Assembly: GCA_049642465.1 (NCBI GenBank)
Contig: JBAROV010000244.1
Coordinates: 1 to 59,873 of the forward strand
Source: CAWDPQ01 sp049642465
GTDB lineage: Bacteria > Acidobacteriota > Vicinamibacteria > Vicinamibacterales > 2-12-FULL-66-21
Length of the DNA: 59,873 nucleotides
Direction of reading: 5' to 3'
The notes beneath the pieces are model-generated. The model was not told the DNA's origin and made no database searches. It was given only the letters and a program-made list of their open reading frames with translations. This document shows positions 34,738 to 43,136 of the stretch, in pieces. Made by a program: the position numbers and the translations under genes. How positions within the stretch are numbered: the first letter of the stretch is position 1; the number at the start of each line of letters is the position of its first letter.

Positions 34738-37455
34738 TCACTCGGCTCTGAGTGTCGCGATCGGATCCACTCGTGCGGCTCGACGGGCCGGGAGATAGCC
34801 GGCGACGAGCGTCACCGACAGGAGGATGAGGGCCAACGCCGTGAGCACCGTCGGATCGGCCGGCTTGACTTCATACAACAGAGCACTGAGCAGCCGCATT
34901 GACGGAACAGTAATGACCAGCCCGATCGCGATGCCCGCGAGCGCGATCGCGCAGACGCGCCCGACGACCATGCGGAGGATGTGCGAGCGGTCGGCGCCGA
35001 GCGCCATCCGTACCCCGATCTCGCGCGTGCGCTGCTCGACGCCCTGCGAGATGACGCCGTAGACGCCGAGTGCGGCGAGTACAAGCGCCATGGCGCCAAA
35101 CAGGCTGAGGAGCCATGCGCCCATGCGCGTGCGCCATGTGGCATCGCTGACGCGCTCGTCCATCAACTTGATGTCGGTCAGGGGAAGATCCGAGTCGAGC
35201 GATCGTACCTCGCTCATCACCGTTGAGACCACCGGCTCTACGGCGCCGCGGTTGCGAACGAACAGGAATCCGAGCGGTCGGCGGGACTGGACGAGTGGAA
35301 GGTACACATCGGCGCCGACCGGCTGCTCGACCGACGCGTATCGCACATCGGCAACCACGCCCACGACCTCCGCGCCATCACCAAAGCCACCCTGGCCGAT
35401 GGCGATCCGCTTGCCGATTGGATCCTCTCCGTTCCAGAACGTTCGGGCCGCAGTCTCGTTGATCACGACGACTTTCGGCTGACCAGCACGATCGGTGTCA
35501 GCAAACGTCCGACCGCGCATCACTGAAATACCAAGAGTCTCGAAATAACCCGGTGAAATCCATAGCACACCGACAGTCAGTCTCGGACCCGTCGCTGGCG
35601 GTCGTCCTGGAAACGTAGCGCTCGTCCGGTTGCACCCGCCGGACACCGGCGCGCAACTGCCAAATGCGGCCGTCGCCGTTTCTCCGTGCGCCCTCAGCTG
35701 GGTGACCAGCTGACCGAGAAACCGCGTCGCTCGATCGGAGTCGTACCGCGGCTGCAGCAGCGCAACCCTGAATGTCATCAGCGAACGCGGCTGAAACCCG
35801 AGCTCCGTCTGATAGAGATGCATCACGCTTTTGAGCATCAATCCACTGGCGGTGAGGAGCACGAGCGCGAGCGCCATTTCCGACGCCGCCATCAAATTCC
35901 GCACGCCAAACCAGCGCGCGCTCGAGGCAACCGAGCCAGACGACCCTGGCTTGAGCGTCGTCGTCAAGTCACGACGCGAAGCACGCCACGCCGGTCCAAG
36001 TCCGAACAGCGTGGCCGCCCCGGCGGCGACGACGCCGGTCAGCACGAGGACGCTGGCATCGAGATGAATCAGGTCGAGACCGACGCGCGTCAGGCCAGCG
36101 GTGTGATCGCGCGGCAGGACCATGCGCAGATCCGGTAGGACCGTGCCAGCCGCGACGGTCGCGAGAGAGGCCACGCCAAGGCCGCCTAGCGCGCCCAAGA
36201 CAGCGATCAGCAGGCTTTCGGTCATAAGCTGTCGGACGATGCGGAAGCGGCTGGCGCCGAGCGCGAGGCGGATGGCAACATCCCGCTGACGGGCCAAGCC
36301 GCGCACCAATGTCAGGTTCGCGAGATTGATGCAGACGATCAGCAGCACCACAGCGACGGCGGCGAGCAGGACGAGAATCGAGCGCCGGATTAGTCCGCCG
36401 GCGCGCTCCTCGTTGAGCGGAGCCGCGGTCGCGCTCCAGCGCTTGCCGGTCGGGCTGCGATCGGCAAACAGCTCATCGACCTGCTTCCCAATCACTGGCA
36501 TCGTCGCCTGCACCTCCTCCGTCGCCACACTCGATTTGCGTCGCGCGACCACGTAGTACGAGTGATCCCATGGGTTGCCGAGGTCATCGGCCGAAACGGT
36601 CGTGATCGGGACCCAGACGTCAGCCTGTCCTGTCAACCCGCGAAATCCAAGCGGCATCACGCCGAGAATCGTGTGCGGAATGCCGTTGAGCCCAAGGGTT
36701 CGGCCGATCACGTTGGGATCGCCGCCAAATCGCCGCATCCACACTCCATAGCTCAGGAGGGCAAGTGGCGCTGAGTGCGGGCTCTCAGTCTCGCGTGCAT
36801 CAAAGAAGCGGCCGACCTGCGAGGAAACCCCGAGCACCTTGAAATACGTGCCTTCCACGAGCTCGCCGTTCAGTTGCTCGGGCGCGTCAGAGCCGGTCAC
36901 GTTCCACACGGCGGATCCGAAAACAGCCGTCGAATCGAACAGTTGCTGTGCATCATGAAACGCGCGGTATTTGGGATAGGACCAGAAGGTTGGTCGTGAA
37001 ATATCTGCATCCGGCATCGGCGCCAGCATGTGCACCATCATCAACCGCGCAGGATCGCGGTACGGCAACGGTTTGAACAGCACGGCATACGTCAACGAGA
37101 GCACGGCCACGGCTGCGCCGGTTCCGAGCGCCAGCAGCAGAATCGCTATCGCGGTATAGCCAGGTTGTTTTCGAAGGGATCGAGCGGCGTAGAAGAGATC
37201 TTGCAGTGCGGAATCCATGGTCGGCCTCGATGTGCTTTGCTCGGTTGGATGGACCGAAGCGTCGAACATGCGCGCCCACACAATGCTGATGACCTGACGC
37301 CAGTACCAGCGCCGCGCGCATGCGATGCCCTCGCAGGGCAGGACCCTCTCCCTGAACGTTTCCTCGAGATCCCCAGCGATGACCTCGGCGTCCTCCGCTG
37401 GAAGAACGCGTTGCAGCAGGGCCTGTGCCGAGCGCGGCGGAGCGGCGATCGGCAT
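34738..37455 (-). CDS. ABC transporter permease, ADOP type, with type-2 prefix domain
   Basis: 905 residues. The N-terminal prefix differs from that at 13641: LLQRVLPAEDAEVIAGDLEE, then CARRWYWRQVISIVWA (about 13-62), the variant that ends in a membrane anchor. The first permease helix region starts at about 88 (AARSLRKQPGYTAIAILLLALG). The two FtsX units are around VCINLANLTLVRGLARQRDVAIRLALGAS and ALGVYGVISQGVEQRTREIGVRMALGAD, with the C-terminus YLPARRAARVDPIATLRAE. It lies 6 bp after a padR gene and is clearly in its operon, as at 13303-16355. Confidence 0.92.
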   Translation of the reverse strand: MPIAAPPRSAQALLQRVLPAEDAEVIAGDLEETFRERVLPCEGIACARRWYWRQVISIVWARMFDASVHPTEQSTSRPTMDSALQDLFYAARSLRKQPGYTAIAILLLALGTGAAVAVLSLTYAVLFKPLPYRDPARLMMVHMLAPMPDADISRPTFWSYPKYRAFHDAQQLFDSTAVFGSAVWNVTGSDAPEQLNGELVEGTYFKVLGVSSQVGRFFDARETESPHSAPLALLSYGVWMRRFGGDPNVIGRTLGLNGIPHTILGVMPLGFRGLTGQADVWVPITTVSADDLGNPWDHSYYVVARRKSSVATEEVQATMPVIGKQVDELFADRSPTGKRWSATAAPLNEERAGGLIRRSILVLLAAVAVVLLIVCINLANLTLVRGLARQRDVAIRLALGASRFRIVRQLMTESLLIAVLGALGGLGVASLATVAAGTVLPDLRMVLPRDHTAGLTRVGLDLIHLDASVLVLTGVVAAGAATLFGLGPAWRASRRDLTTTLKPGSSGSVASSARWFGVRNLMAASEMALALVLLTASGLMLKSVMHLYQTELGFQPRSLMTFRVALLQPRYDSDRATRFLGQLVTQLRAHGETATAAFGSCAPVSGGCNRTSATFPGRPPATGPRLTVGVLWISPGYFETLGISVMRGRTFADTDRAGQPKVVVINETAARTFWNGEDPIGKRIAIGQGGFGDGAEVVGVVADVRYASVEQPVGADVYLPLVQSRRPLGFLFVRNRGAVEPVVSTVMSEVRSLDSDLPLTDIKLMDERVSDATWRTRMGAWLLSLFGAMALVLAALGVYGVISQGVEQRTREIGVRMALGADRSHILRMVVGRVCAIALAGIAIGLVITVPSMRLLSALLYEVKPADPTVLTALALILLSVTLVAGYLPARRAARVDPIATLRAE

Positions 37456-37461
37456 GGTGCG

Positions 37462-37794
37462 CTATCCCTTGATCGTGCGCAGGCGGGCGCCCACGCCTTG
37501 CGTCATCGATCGGAGTGATTCGTAGAGCCGCGCCACGGCACGTTCCCCCGACGGTTGCAGTGTGTACAGCCGCTTGCGCTTGCCACCCCGTTGGGCCGTG
37601 GGTTCGCCGAGACGCGAGGTCACGAACCCTCGCTTCTCCAGGCGGTCGAGGGCCGTGTACAGGGCTCCGGGAGAGATGGCGCGACCGCTTCTCTCCTCGA
37701 GGTGATTGCGAATCGCCACGCCGTGAACGTCGGAGCCGAGTCGAATCAGCGTGAAGAGTATTCTCTGCTCGAACTCGCCAAGCACCGGGGACAT
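37462..37794 (-). CDS. PadR family transcriptional regulator
   Basis: About 110 residues, winged helix. PadR signature: LGEFEQRILFTLIRLGSDVHGVAIRNHLEERSGRAISPGALYTALDRLEKRGFVTSRLGEPTAQRGGKRKRLYTLQPSGERAV. ATG 37794 is chosen; an in-frame GTG two codons earlier is possible. The predicted -10 box lies only 6 bp before ATG 37794 counting from the GTG, so the message may be leaderless. It is followed 6 bp later by its permease. The upstream region lacks the double palindrome of the other padR gene, so the two regulators probably have different sites. Confidence 0.92.
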   Translation of the reverse strand: MSPVLGEFEQRILFTLIRLGSDVHGVAIRNHLEERSGRAISPGALYTALDRLEKRGFVTSRLGEPTAQRGGKRKRLYTLQPSGERAVARLYESLRSMTQGVGARLRTIKG

Positions 37795-37800
37795 GCCCAC

Positions 37801-37830
37801 ACTGTAGTTTTAATTCCGGCCAGCCGTCAA
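37801..37830 (-). promoter_or_regulatory. Candidate sigma-70 promoter of the second padR operon
   Basis: On the minus strand TTGACG (37830-37825), an 18-bp spacer and TACAGT (37806-37801). The start codon follows within 6-12 bp of the -10 box, predicting a leaderless or nearly leaderless transcript. Confidence 0.45.
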
Positions 37831-37950
37831 GGACGAAACCGAGTTGGGTCCCGACCAGTACTGGAAGAATGGATCGGCGTACGAGACGTGCAGGATGTCC
37901 AGGGACGAGCCACCGCGATTGGCGGGCGAGATCCCCGTAAAGGATTCACG

Positions 37951-38445
37951 ATGAATGTAGCGATAAACGTGAGAGCCGCTGACGCTACAGAGATCGATCG
38001 ATTGTCAGCGATTTGGTACGACGGCTGGCATGAGGCGCATGCCCGGATCGTACCGACGGAACTGACGCGGCTGCGGACGCTGGAGAGTTTCAGAGACAGG
38101 CTTCAGGCGGCTCTCCCCAGTATTCGTGTGGTTGGCCCCCCTGGCGCACCCGTAGGCTTCAGCATCATCAAGGGCGACGAACTGTATCAGCTCTTCGTCT
38201 CAGCAGAATCGAGGGGTTCGGGTGTCGCGGCGGCGCTGATTGCGGACGCCGAAGGCCAGCTTCGCGCAAACGGGGTCACCACGCCATGGCTTGCGTGCGC
38301 GATCGGCAACGCGCGCGCCGCACGGTTCTACGAAAAGTGCGGTTGGCATCGCGTCGGGACGATGGTGAACGAGGTGGAGACGTCGCGGGGGCCGTTTATG
38401 CTGGAAGTGTGGCGATACGAAAAACCCCTGGCGCTCGGGGTGTGA
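37951..38445 (+). CDS. GNAT family N-acetyltransferase
   Basis: A 164-residue acetyl-CoA-dependent acetyltransferase. The domain starts INVRAADATEIDRLSAIWYDGWHEAH; the acetyl-CoA loop is LFVSAESRGSGVAAALIADAE; motif B is ACAIGNARAARFYEKCGWHRVGTM. ATG 37951 is chosen, since earlier in-frame codons are antisense to padR. The C-terminal 82 codons overlap the convergent membrane protein gene (38200-38847). The substrate is unknown; the closest resemblance is to general ribosomal-protein- or small-amine-type acetyltransferases. Confidence 0.88.
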   Translation: MNVAINVRAADATEIDRLSAIWYDGWHEAHARIVPTELTRLRTLESFRDRLQAALPSIRVVGPPGAPVGFSIIKGDELYQLFVSAESRGSGVAAALIADAEGQLRANGVTTPWLACAIGNARAARFYEKCGWHRVGTMVNEVETSRGPFMLEVWRYEKPLALGV

Positions 38446-38847
38446 TCGTCTCGCAACCGCAAATGCCTGCCGCTCGAAGTAGTTCCCTCGATATGCGCCA
38501 CGCCCGCTGACGAGGGCCCACAGCGCGGCGAGCAGGTACGCTGGCAAAAAGGCCGGTCCCCAGATCTCGCACTGGCGCACGTGGACACGCTCGTGCGTGC
38601 GGGTGGCGGCCAGCGACGCACGATCTCGGCCCAGGACGATGTGGCCGAACGTCATGGCTACGGCGCCGCCTGGAATCGGGACCAAGCGCGTCAGGATGGT
38701 GGCGACGGCGCGTCCGCGGAGCTCCAACACGCCGTCCACGATCTCCATCCGTCCTTTCGTGGCGATCACGACAGGGACGAAGAGCATGCCGAGCAGCGTA
38801 TTGGGCAGGGCCCAGAGGTATCGAGGCAGTCTGAGAATCCGCACCAT
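38200..38847 (-). CDS. Small membrane protein with HERVHVRQ motif; C-terminus runs into the GNAT gene
   Basis: Up to 215 residues from ATG 38847. The conserved-looking part is MVRILRLPRYLWALPNTLLGMLF (membrane), VLELRGR, GGAVAMTFGHIVLGRD, THERVHVRQCEIWGPAFLPAYLLAALWALVSG and YRGNYFERQAFAVARR. It matches a family of hypothetical membrane proteins I recognise only by pattern. That part ends at about 38448, but no stop occurs until 38200, so the last 80 or so residues are antisense to the GNAT gene and lack any sign of conservation. The HExxH-like HERVH (not HExxH exactly) suggests metal binding but is weak evidence. Confidence 0.65.
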   Translation of the reverse strand: MVRILRLPRYLWALPNTLLGMLFVPVVIATKGRMEIVDGVLELRGRAVATILTRLVPIPGGAVAMTFGHIVLGRDRASLAATRTHERVHVRQCEIWGPAFLPAYLLAALWALVSGRGAYRGNYFERQAFAVARRSHPERQGFFVSPHFQHKRPPRRLHLVHHRPDAMPTALFVEPCGARVADRARKPWRGDPVCAKLAFGVRNQRRRDTRTPRFC

Positions 38848-38974
38848 GGACTCATTGTGCCCGCGGCACAACCCTGCCGGCAATGCGGCGCGGAGCGCAG
38901 CCAGCGCGGTGGAGATGGTGAAGGGTACAATCGTCCACGCGCATGCGCTCCCGGTCATTCCGCGAGGTGACACG

Positions 38975-39718
38975 ATGACTCGTATCGTGATGTGTTGGGC
39001 GGCAAGTCTGCTGATTCCATTCGTCGCGAGCGCCGCGGACAAGGTGACGAAGGAGACGTTCCTGTCAGGCGGCCGAACTCGAACGTATTACCTCTTCGTT
39101 CCAGCGACGGCCCGCAAGAGTGGCCCCGCCCCGCTCCTCGTGCTGCTGCACGGATCCGGGCGCGACGGCCGTTCGCTGATCGACAAATGGGAGTCGCTCG
39201 CGAACAAGGAGGGAATCATTCTCGTTGGGCCGGACGCGCTTCCTGGCCCTGGTTGGCGAATCCCGGACGACGGTCCTGAGTTCCTCTACGACGTCATCGA
39301 GCTGCTCAAGCAGCAGCTCAATATCGATCCGCGTCGAGTGTACCTGTTCGGCCACTCGGCAGGCGCCGGCCATGCGCTCATGATGTCAGTGCTCGAATCC
39401 GAGTACTTTGCGGCCGTGGCGATCCATGCAGGCGCGCTGCACGAGTCGAACTTTCCTTTCATCGAGCGGGCCGGTCGGAAAACGCCGATTGGCATGTGGG
39501 TCGGCACCAAGGATGCCCTGTTTCCACTGTCAATCGTCCGTGCCACTCGGGATGTGCTGAAGGCTGGAGGCTTTGCGCCGGAGTTGACCGAAATCTCCGG
39601 CCATACACATTGGTATTACGATCGCGCGCCACAGATCAATCGGCATGTCTGGGCCTTTCTCGAGCCGCACGTGCTGCCGGCGGAGCCCAGGTACGAGCGT
39701 CAGTACTTCGCTCGTTGA
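38975..39718 (+). CDS. Alpha/beta hydrolase, PHB-depolymerase/feruloyl-esterase (CE1/LpqC)-like, exported
   Basis: 247 residues. Signal peptide 1-20, then an alpha/beta-hydrolase fold with oxyanion-region LLVLLHGSGRDG. The catalytic triad is readable: S128 in FGHSAGAG, D180 in GTKDALFPL and H210 in SGHTHWYY. The family includes polyhydroxybutyrate depolymerases and acetyl/feruloyl xylan esterases, all exported serine esterases. ATG 38975 has GAGGTG 8 bp upstream. In a polysaccharide-degrading context a carbohydrate esterase is the more likely role (inference). Confidence 0.87.
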   Translation: MTRIVMCWAASLLIPFVASAADKVTKETFLSGGRTRTYYLFVPATARKSGPAPLLVLLHGSGRDGRSLIDKWESLANKEGIILVGPDALPGPGWRIPDDGPEFLYDVIELLKQQLNIDPRRVYLFGHSAGAGHALMMSVLESEYFAAVAIHAGALHESNFPFIERAGRKTPIGMWVGTKDALFPLSIVRATRDVLKAGGFAPELTEISGHTHWYYDRAPQINRHVWAFLEPHVLPAEPRYERQYFAR

Positions 39719-39735
39719 GGTCGAGTAGCAGCGGG

Positions 39736-41220
39736 TTACCTTGTCTCGAAGTTCCAGCTTGGCAGCACCGCGGGAGTCCGGGAGGTTCTCATGAGCTCCC
39801 TGATGCGCCCTACCACGTCCGGATTGGCGGCCGCCACGTCTGTTGTCTCCCGATCGTCCCGCTCGAGATCGTAGAGCTCAATCGGCGCATCTGGCCGTTT
39901 CGCGACCTGGCGCCGAATGCCTTTCCAGCGACCCATTCTCACGGCTTGCGACGCGCCCGCCGCGTGAAATTCCCAATAGAGCGATTCATGCGTTCTCTGC
40001 CCGCTCCGACCGAGCAGGGTCGGCACGATGGAGATGCCGTCAGTGTCCGGGGGCGCCGATCCGCCAGCCAGTTCCGCAAAAGTGGCCCAGAGGTCCCAGT
40101 TCGCCCCGACATGTCCGGATGTTTCTCCCGCGCGAATGCGACCCGGCCAACGCGCAATCATCGGCACGCGAATACCACCTTCGTAGAGATTGGTCTTGTG
40201 GCCGCGGAATTTTCCATTGCTCTCGAAGAATTGCGTCGGTGCCCCACCGACGTCGAATGTTGCGCCGTTGTCGCTCGTGAAGATCACGAGCGTGCGGTCG
40301 TCCGCACCGATCTCCTTCAGGGTGTCGAGAATCTGCCCCACTTGTGCATCGAGGTAGGTGATCATCGCCGCGTAAGCCGCACGGGGCGTGCGATGCGGCA
40401 GGTACCGATTGTTGCCGGTGTAGGGCGTTTCAGGAAAAACACCTTCGTATTCCTTCAGAGCGGGCTCTGGCACCTGGAGCGACACGTGTGGAATCGTGGG
40501 CGCGTAATAGAGGAAAAAGGGCTTGGCCGCGTTTGCGCGCAGCCAGCTCACGGCTTCCCGCGTCATGAAGTCGATCGCGTAGTCCGCACCGCGGTACTGC
40601 TCATAGGCCGTCCGATCGCCCGGATCGCCCACGAGGGCCTGGTGTGGGGAGAAGTACTTGTTGCGCAGCGGGAATCGCTCCTCGTTGCGCCAGAGATGCG
40701 TCGGATAATAGTTGTGAGCCTGCTTCTGATCCAGATACCCGAAGAAAAAGTCGAATCCCTGTTTGGTTGGAACGCCTGTTGATCCCGGCCCTCCCAGCCC
40801 CCACTTGCCGACGACAGCCGTCGAATACCCGCGCGCCTTCAGCCCCCGAGCCACCGTAGGATGTCCGGGCGGAAGCGCAAGCTGACCGCGCTCCTCTTCA
40901 TCGAGGAATCCGCCCAGCTCGTGGTTGTCACGCACGTAGGCGTGTCCCGTATGGCGTCCGGTGAGGAACGTTCCTCTCGACGGAGCACACACGGTACTCC
41001 CTGAGTAGAACTGCGTAAACCGGAGACCTTGCGCGGCGATCCGATCGATCCGTGGCGTGCGAATGCGGCGCTGGCCGTAGAGACCGATGTCGCCGTAGCC
41101 CAGATCGTCTGCGAGCACGACGACGAAATTCGGAAGTGTCGGCGAACCCTGTGGAGCGATCTCGTGACGCACGACCAATGCGCCAGTGACGATGACGGCC
41201 GCAAGGAGCACAAGCTTCAT
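39736..41220 (-). CDS. Sulfatase (arylsulfatase family S1), exported
   Basis: 494 residues with a signal-peptide-like N-terminus. The sulfatase signature C78-A-P80-S-R82 (VCAPSRGTFLTGRHTGH) carries the Cys that must be converted to formylglycine by a maturase, which is not in this window. Calcium ligands D38-D39 (VLADDLGYGD) and the later VIFTSDNGA are present, and YNL-type KPFFLYYAPTIPHVSLQVP and SLYWEFH are typical. It would remove sulfate from sulfated glycans, fitting the alginate-lyase- and pectate-lyase-like neighbours. Length is normal. It stands alone, between a terminator and the esterase. Confidence 0.93.
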   Translation of the reverse strand: MKLVLLAAVIVTGALVVRHEIAPQGSPTLPNFVVVLADDLGYGDIGLYGQRRIRTPRIDRIAAQGLRFTQFYSGSTVCAPSRGTFLTGRHTGHAYVRDNHELGGFLDEEERGQLALPPGHPTVARGLKARGYSTAVVGKWGLGGPGSTGVPTKQGFDFFFGYLDQKQAHNYYPTHLWRNEERFPLRNKYFSPHQALVGDPGDRTAYEQYRGADYAIDFMTREAVSWLRANAAKPFFLYYAPTIPHVSLQVPEPALKEYEGVFPETPYTGNNRYLPHRTPRAAYAAMITYLDAQVGQILDTLKEIGADDRTLVIFTSDNGATFDVGGAPTQFFESNGKFRGHKTNLYEGGIRVPMIARWPGRIRAGETSGHVGANWDLWATFAELAGGSAPPDTDGISIVPTLLGRSGQRTHESLYWEFHAAGASQAVRMGRWKGIRRQVAKRPDAPIELYDLERDDRETTDVAAANPDVVGRIRELMRTSRTPAVLPSWNFETR

Positions 41221-41268
41221 ATGACCCCGCGTGGAGTGTACTCCGGAGAGAAAGGACCGCGGCGGGGC

Positions 41269-41297
41269 AAAAAAATAGCGCGGACTGATGCCCGCGC
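41269..41297 (-). terminator. Rho-independent terminator of the DUF4142 gene
   Basis: On the minus strand GCGCGG (41297-41292), an 8-nt loop, CCGCGC (41283-41278) and then TATTTTTTT (41277-41269). It lies 42 bp after the DUF4142 stop codon and before the sulfatase start. Confidence 0.8.
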
Positions 41298-41338
41298 CTT
41301 CAAATGTCCTGTCCGCCCTCGCCCAAGAGACGGAAGCG

Positions 41339-41920
41339 CTACTGCGTGTTACCCGCCTGTTTCAGCGAGTCCTGAATCTGCTTGGCTCGATCGAGATGCT
41401 GCCGCACCGTCGGGAGCGTCTTCGACGTCCACTGGCGGATCTCCATGTTGTCCGAGTCCGTCTTCTTCTCGAGTTCATTGACGGCTTCCTGGTGCTCGTC
41501 CACCATCGCGTCGATGTACTTGCGATCGAAATCGCGTCCTGACAGCTTGCTCAGATCTTCCTGCAGATCCTTGTGGTCGTTGTCGAGTTCGGCCGGCGGA
41601 TTGACCTGTACGTTTGCCGCCGATGCCGCCTGTTTCAGCTCGTCCGCCGCGGCCTGATGGTCTTTCACCATCATCTCCGCGAACTCCTTGACCTGCGGAT
41701 TGGTTGCGCGTTCGGTCGCCAGCCGGGCGAGGTTGATTTCGGCCTGCCCGTCCTCCAGTTGATCCTCGATCCAGTCGCGATCCGCGCTTGCGCCCGCCGT
41801 GCCTACTGCCGCGCCAGTGTCACGTGCCGCGGTGTTTGTATCGTTTGCGCGATTGTTGTTACACGCCACGATCGACGCCGCCAGGCCAAGGCCCAGCATT
41901 ACTTGAGTCCAACGTTTCAT
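41339..41920 (-). CDS. DUF4142 domain lipoprotein (ferritin-like)
   Basis: 193 residues. A lipoprotein signal with lipobox ASIVAC (C20) is followed by an Asn/Thr/Ala-rich linker (21-48) and a four-helix DUF4142 domain: EINLARLATERATNPQVKEFAEMMVKDHQAAADELKQ, DFDRKYIDAMVDEHQEAVNELEKK, LPTVRQHLDRAKQIQ. GAGGAGG precedes the ATG. DUF4142 proteins are ferritin-like helical proteins tied to envelope stress or spore/cyst biology in other groups; the function here is unknown. It has its own terminator and is not clearly linked to neighbours. Confidence 0.9.
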   Translation of the reverse strand: MKRWTQVMLGLGLAASIVACNNNRANDTNTAARDTGAAVGTAGASADRDWIEDQLEDGQAEINLARLATERATNPQVKEFAEMMVKDHQAAADELKQAASAANVQVNPPAELDNDHKDLQEDLSKLSGRDFDRKYIDAMVDEHQEAVNELEKKTDSDNMEIRQWTSKTLPTVRQHLDRAKQIQDSLKQAGNTQ

Positions 41921-42029
41921 GTCTCTCGACCTCCTCAGTTCTGTGATCCCTGGGAGGAGAGTGCAACATCCGGTCCGCGCGGCGGGCGGCTCAGCTCTTT
42001 AGGCGACGCCGGAGGCGTCCACCGCCGGT

Positions 42030-43136
42030 TCAGCTCTTGCGTGAATTGAGTGAACGTGAGGCAGCGATGGTAATTGCGAGGGCGCACCCAACCATAAGTG
42101 CGAAACCGGCTGTGGTGCTTGCGGCCACGGACGAGCGTGGCACCAGGACCGGCTGGACCCACGCGACGCGTCCATTACTTTCCAACACGCGAACGCGGAC
42201 GTAACCTTCGTCTCCCCCGATCGTGTACGTGGCGGTGGGCTCAGCCACTTCGCGAAGGACGCGGCCCTGCTTGCCGATGAACTGGATCCGGTATTTTGAA
42301 AAAGAATCTGCCTTGACCGTGACGGTGATCGCCTTGGCGTCGGCCCGAACATCGTCGAGCACCACGCCGGTCGATGAATAGAAGTTGCCACGCTCGAGCG
42401 CCTGCATCACGGACGCCGCGTCAAGTCGTGCAGCGCGCACGACAATCCACCCGCGTCCGGGACCAGATACGTTCGGATTGCCGGGTTGTTTGAAAACGTG
42501 GGCATCGTCCACAGCGATGCCGTAGATCAACTGGCCACCGGAGAGGAGCGCATCCCAAATCTCCTCCAGGCCCGGTACTCCGCCGCCGCCAAGATTGTTG
42601 ACCTGCGGATGGCCGTTGAAGATCTCAAACAACTTCGTGTTGCGGACTTGACGGAGTTCATCGGTCGTGATCGCCCAGCGGAAATTCGGGTGATTGATGT
42701 GCGGGACGCCGCGTGCTTTCCTGATTGCGTCGACGTTTCGCTGGAGCACGTCAACCACTGATTGTCCGCTCTGCGGCTCCACCTTCCCGGCGAGATCGAG
42801 GCCGTTGATGTGGAGCGGCTTTTCGCCAAAGCGATCGGTCACTTCCTCCCCTTTGACCAGGAGAAAGCGGTCGTCGGCTCCGTGGAGTGCATTCAGTCCA
42901 TCAATTGACGTGAGAAAGTTGTGATCCGTGAGCACCAGGAACTGGTATCCGTGCTCCCGGTACCATCGGACCACTTCGTCTGGCGTACTGTCGCCATCGC
43001 TGTTCAGCGTGTGGGTGTGGGTGTTGCCCTTGAACCATCGGAGTTGTTCGGATTTCTCCTGACCGGAGACGACGGCGCCGGTTGCGAGGGCGGCCACCAA
43101 CGAGCACACCGCGCCAGTCCAGTTACGAGGACTCAC
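42030..43136 (-). CDS. PHP-domain metal-dependent hydrolase-like protein (CehA/McbA type), exported and membrane-anchored
   Basis: 368 residues. Signal peptide (to about 25), then a PHP domain with metal-binding NTHTHTLNSDGD, LTDHNF, HINHPNF and DDAHVF, all conserved in the CehA/McbA phosphoesterase-like group. A C-terminal beta-sandwich-like part follows, then one hydrophobic segment near the end (TTAGFALMVGCALAITIAAS), which suggests anchoring. GTG 43136 overlaps the stop of the deaminase gene in GTGA. The PHP fold hydrolyses phosphate, sulfate or amide bonds with two or three metals; the substrate here is unknown. Confidence 0.87.
   Translation of the reverse strand: MSPRNWTGAVCSLVAALATGAVVSGQEKSEQLRWFKGNTHTHTLNSDGDSTPDEVVRWYREHGYQFLVLTDHNFLTSIDGLNALHGADDRFLLVKGEEVTDRFGEKPLHINGLDLAGKVEPQSGQSVVDVLQRNVDAIRKARGVPHINHPNFRWAITTDELRQVRNTKLFEIFNGHPQVNNLGGGGVPGLEEIWDALLSGGQLIYGIAVDDAHVFKQPGNPNVSGPGRGWIVVRAARLDAASVMQALERGNFYSSTGVVLDDVRADAKAITVTVKADSFSKYRIQFIGKQGRVLREVAEPTATYTIGGDEGYVRVRVLESNGRVAWVQPVLVPRSSVAASTTAGFALMVGCALAITIAASRSLNSRKS

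Noticed and set aside
33100..34902. A 600-codon plus-strand frame overlapping the permease
   Set aside because: It is a shifted frame of the permease gene at 32246-34717; the permease frame carries all the FtsX motifs.
38200..38445. Translating the last 80 codons of the membrane protein as a functional domain
   Set aside because: They are antisense to conserved GNAT motifs and show no membrane or domain pattern.
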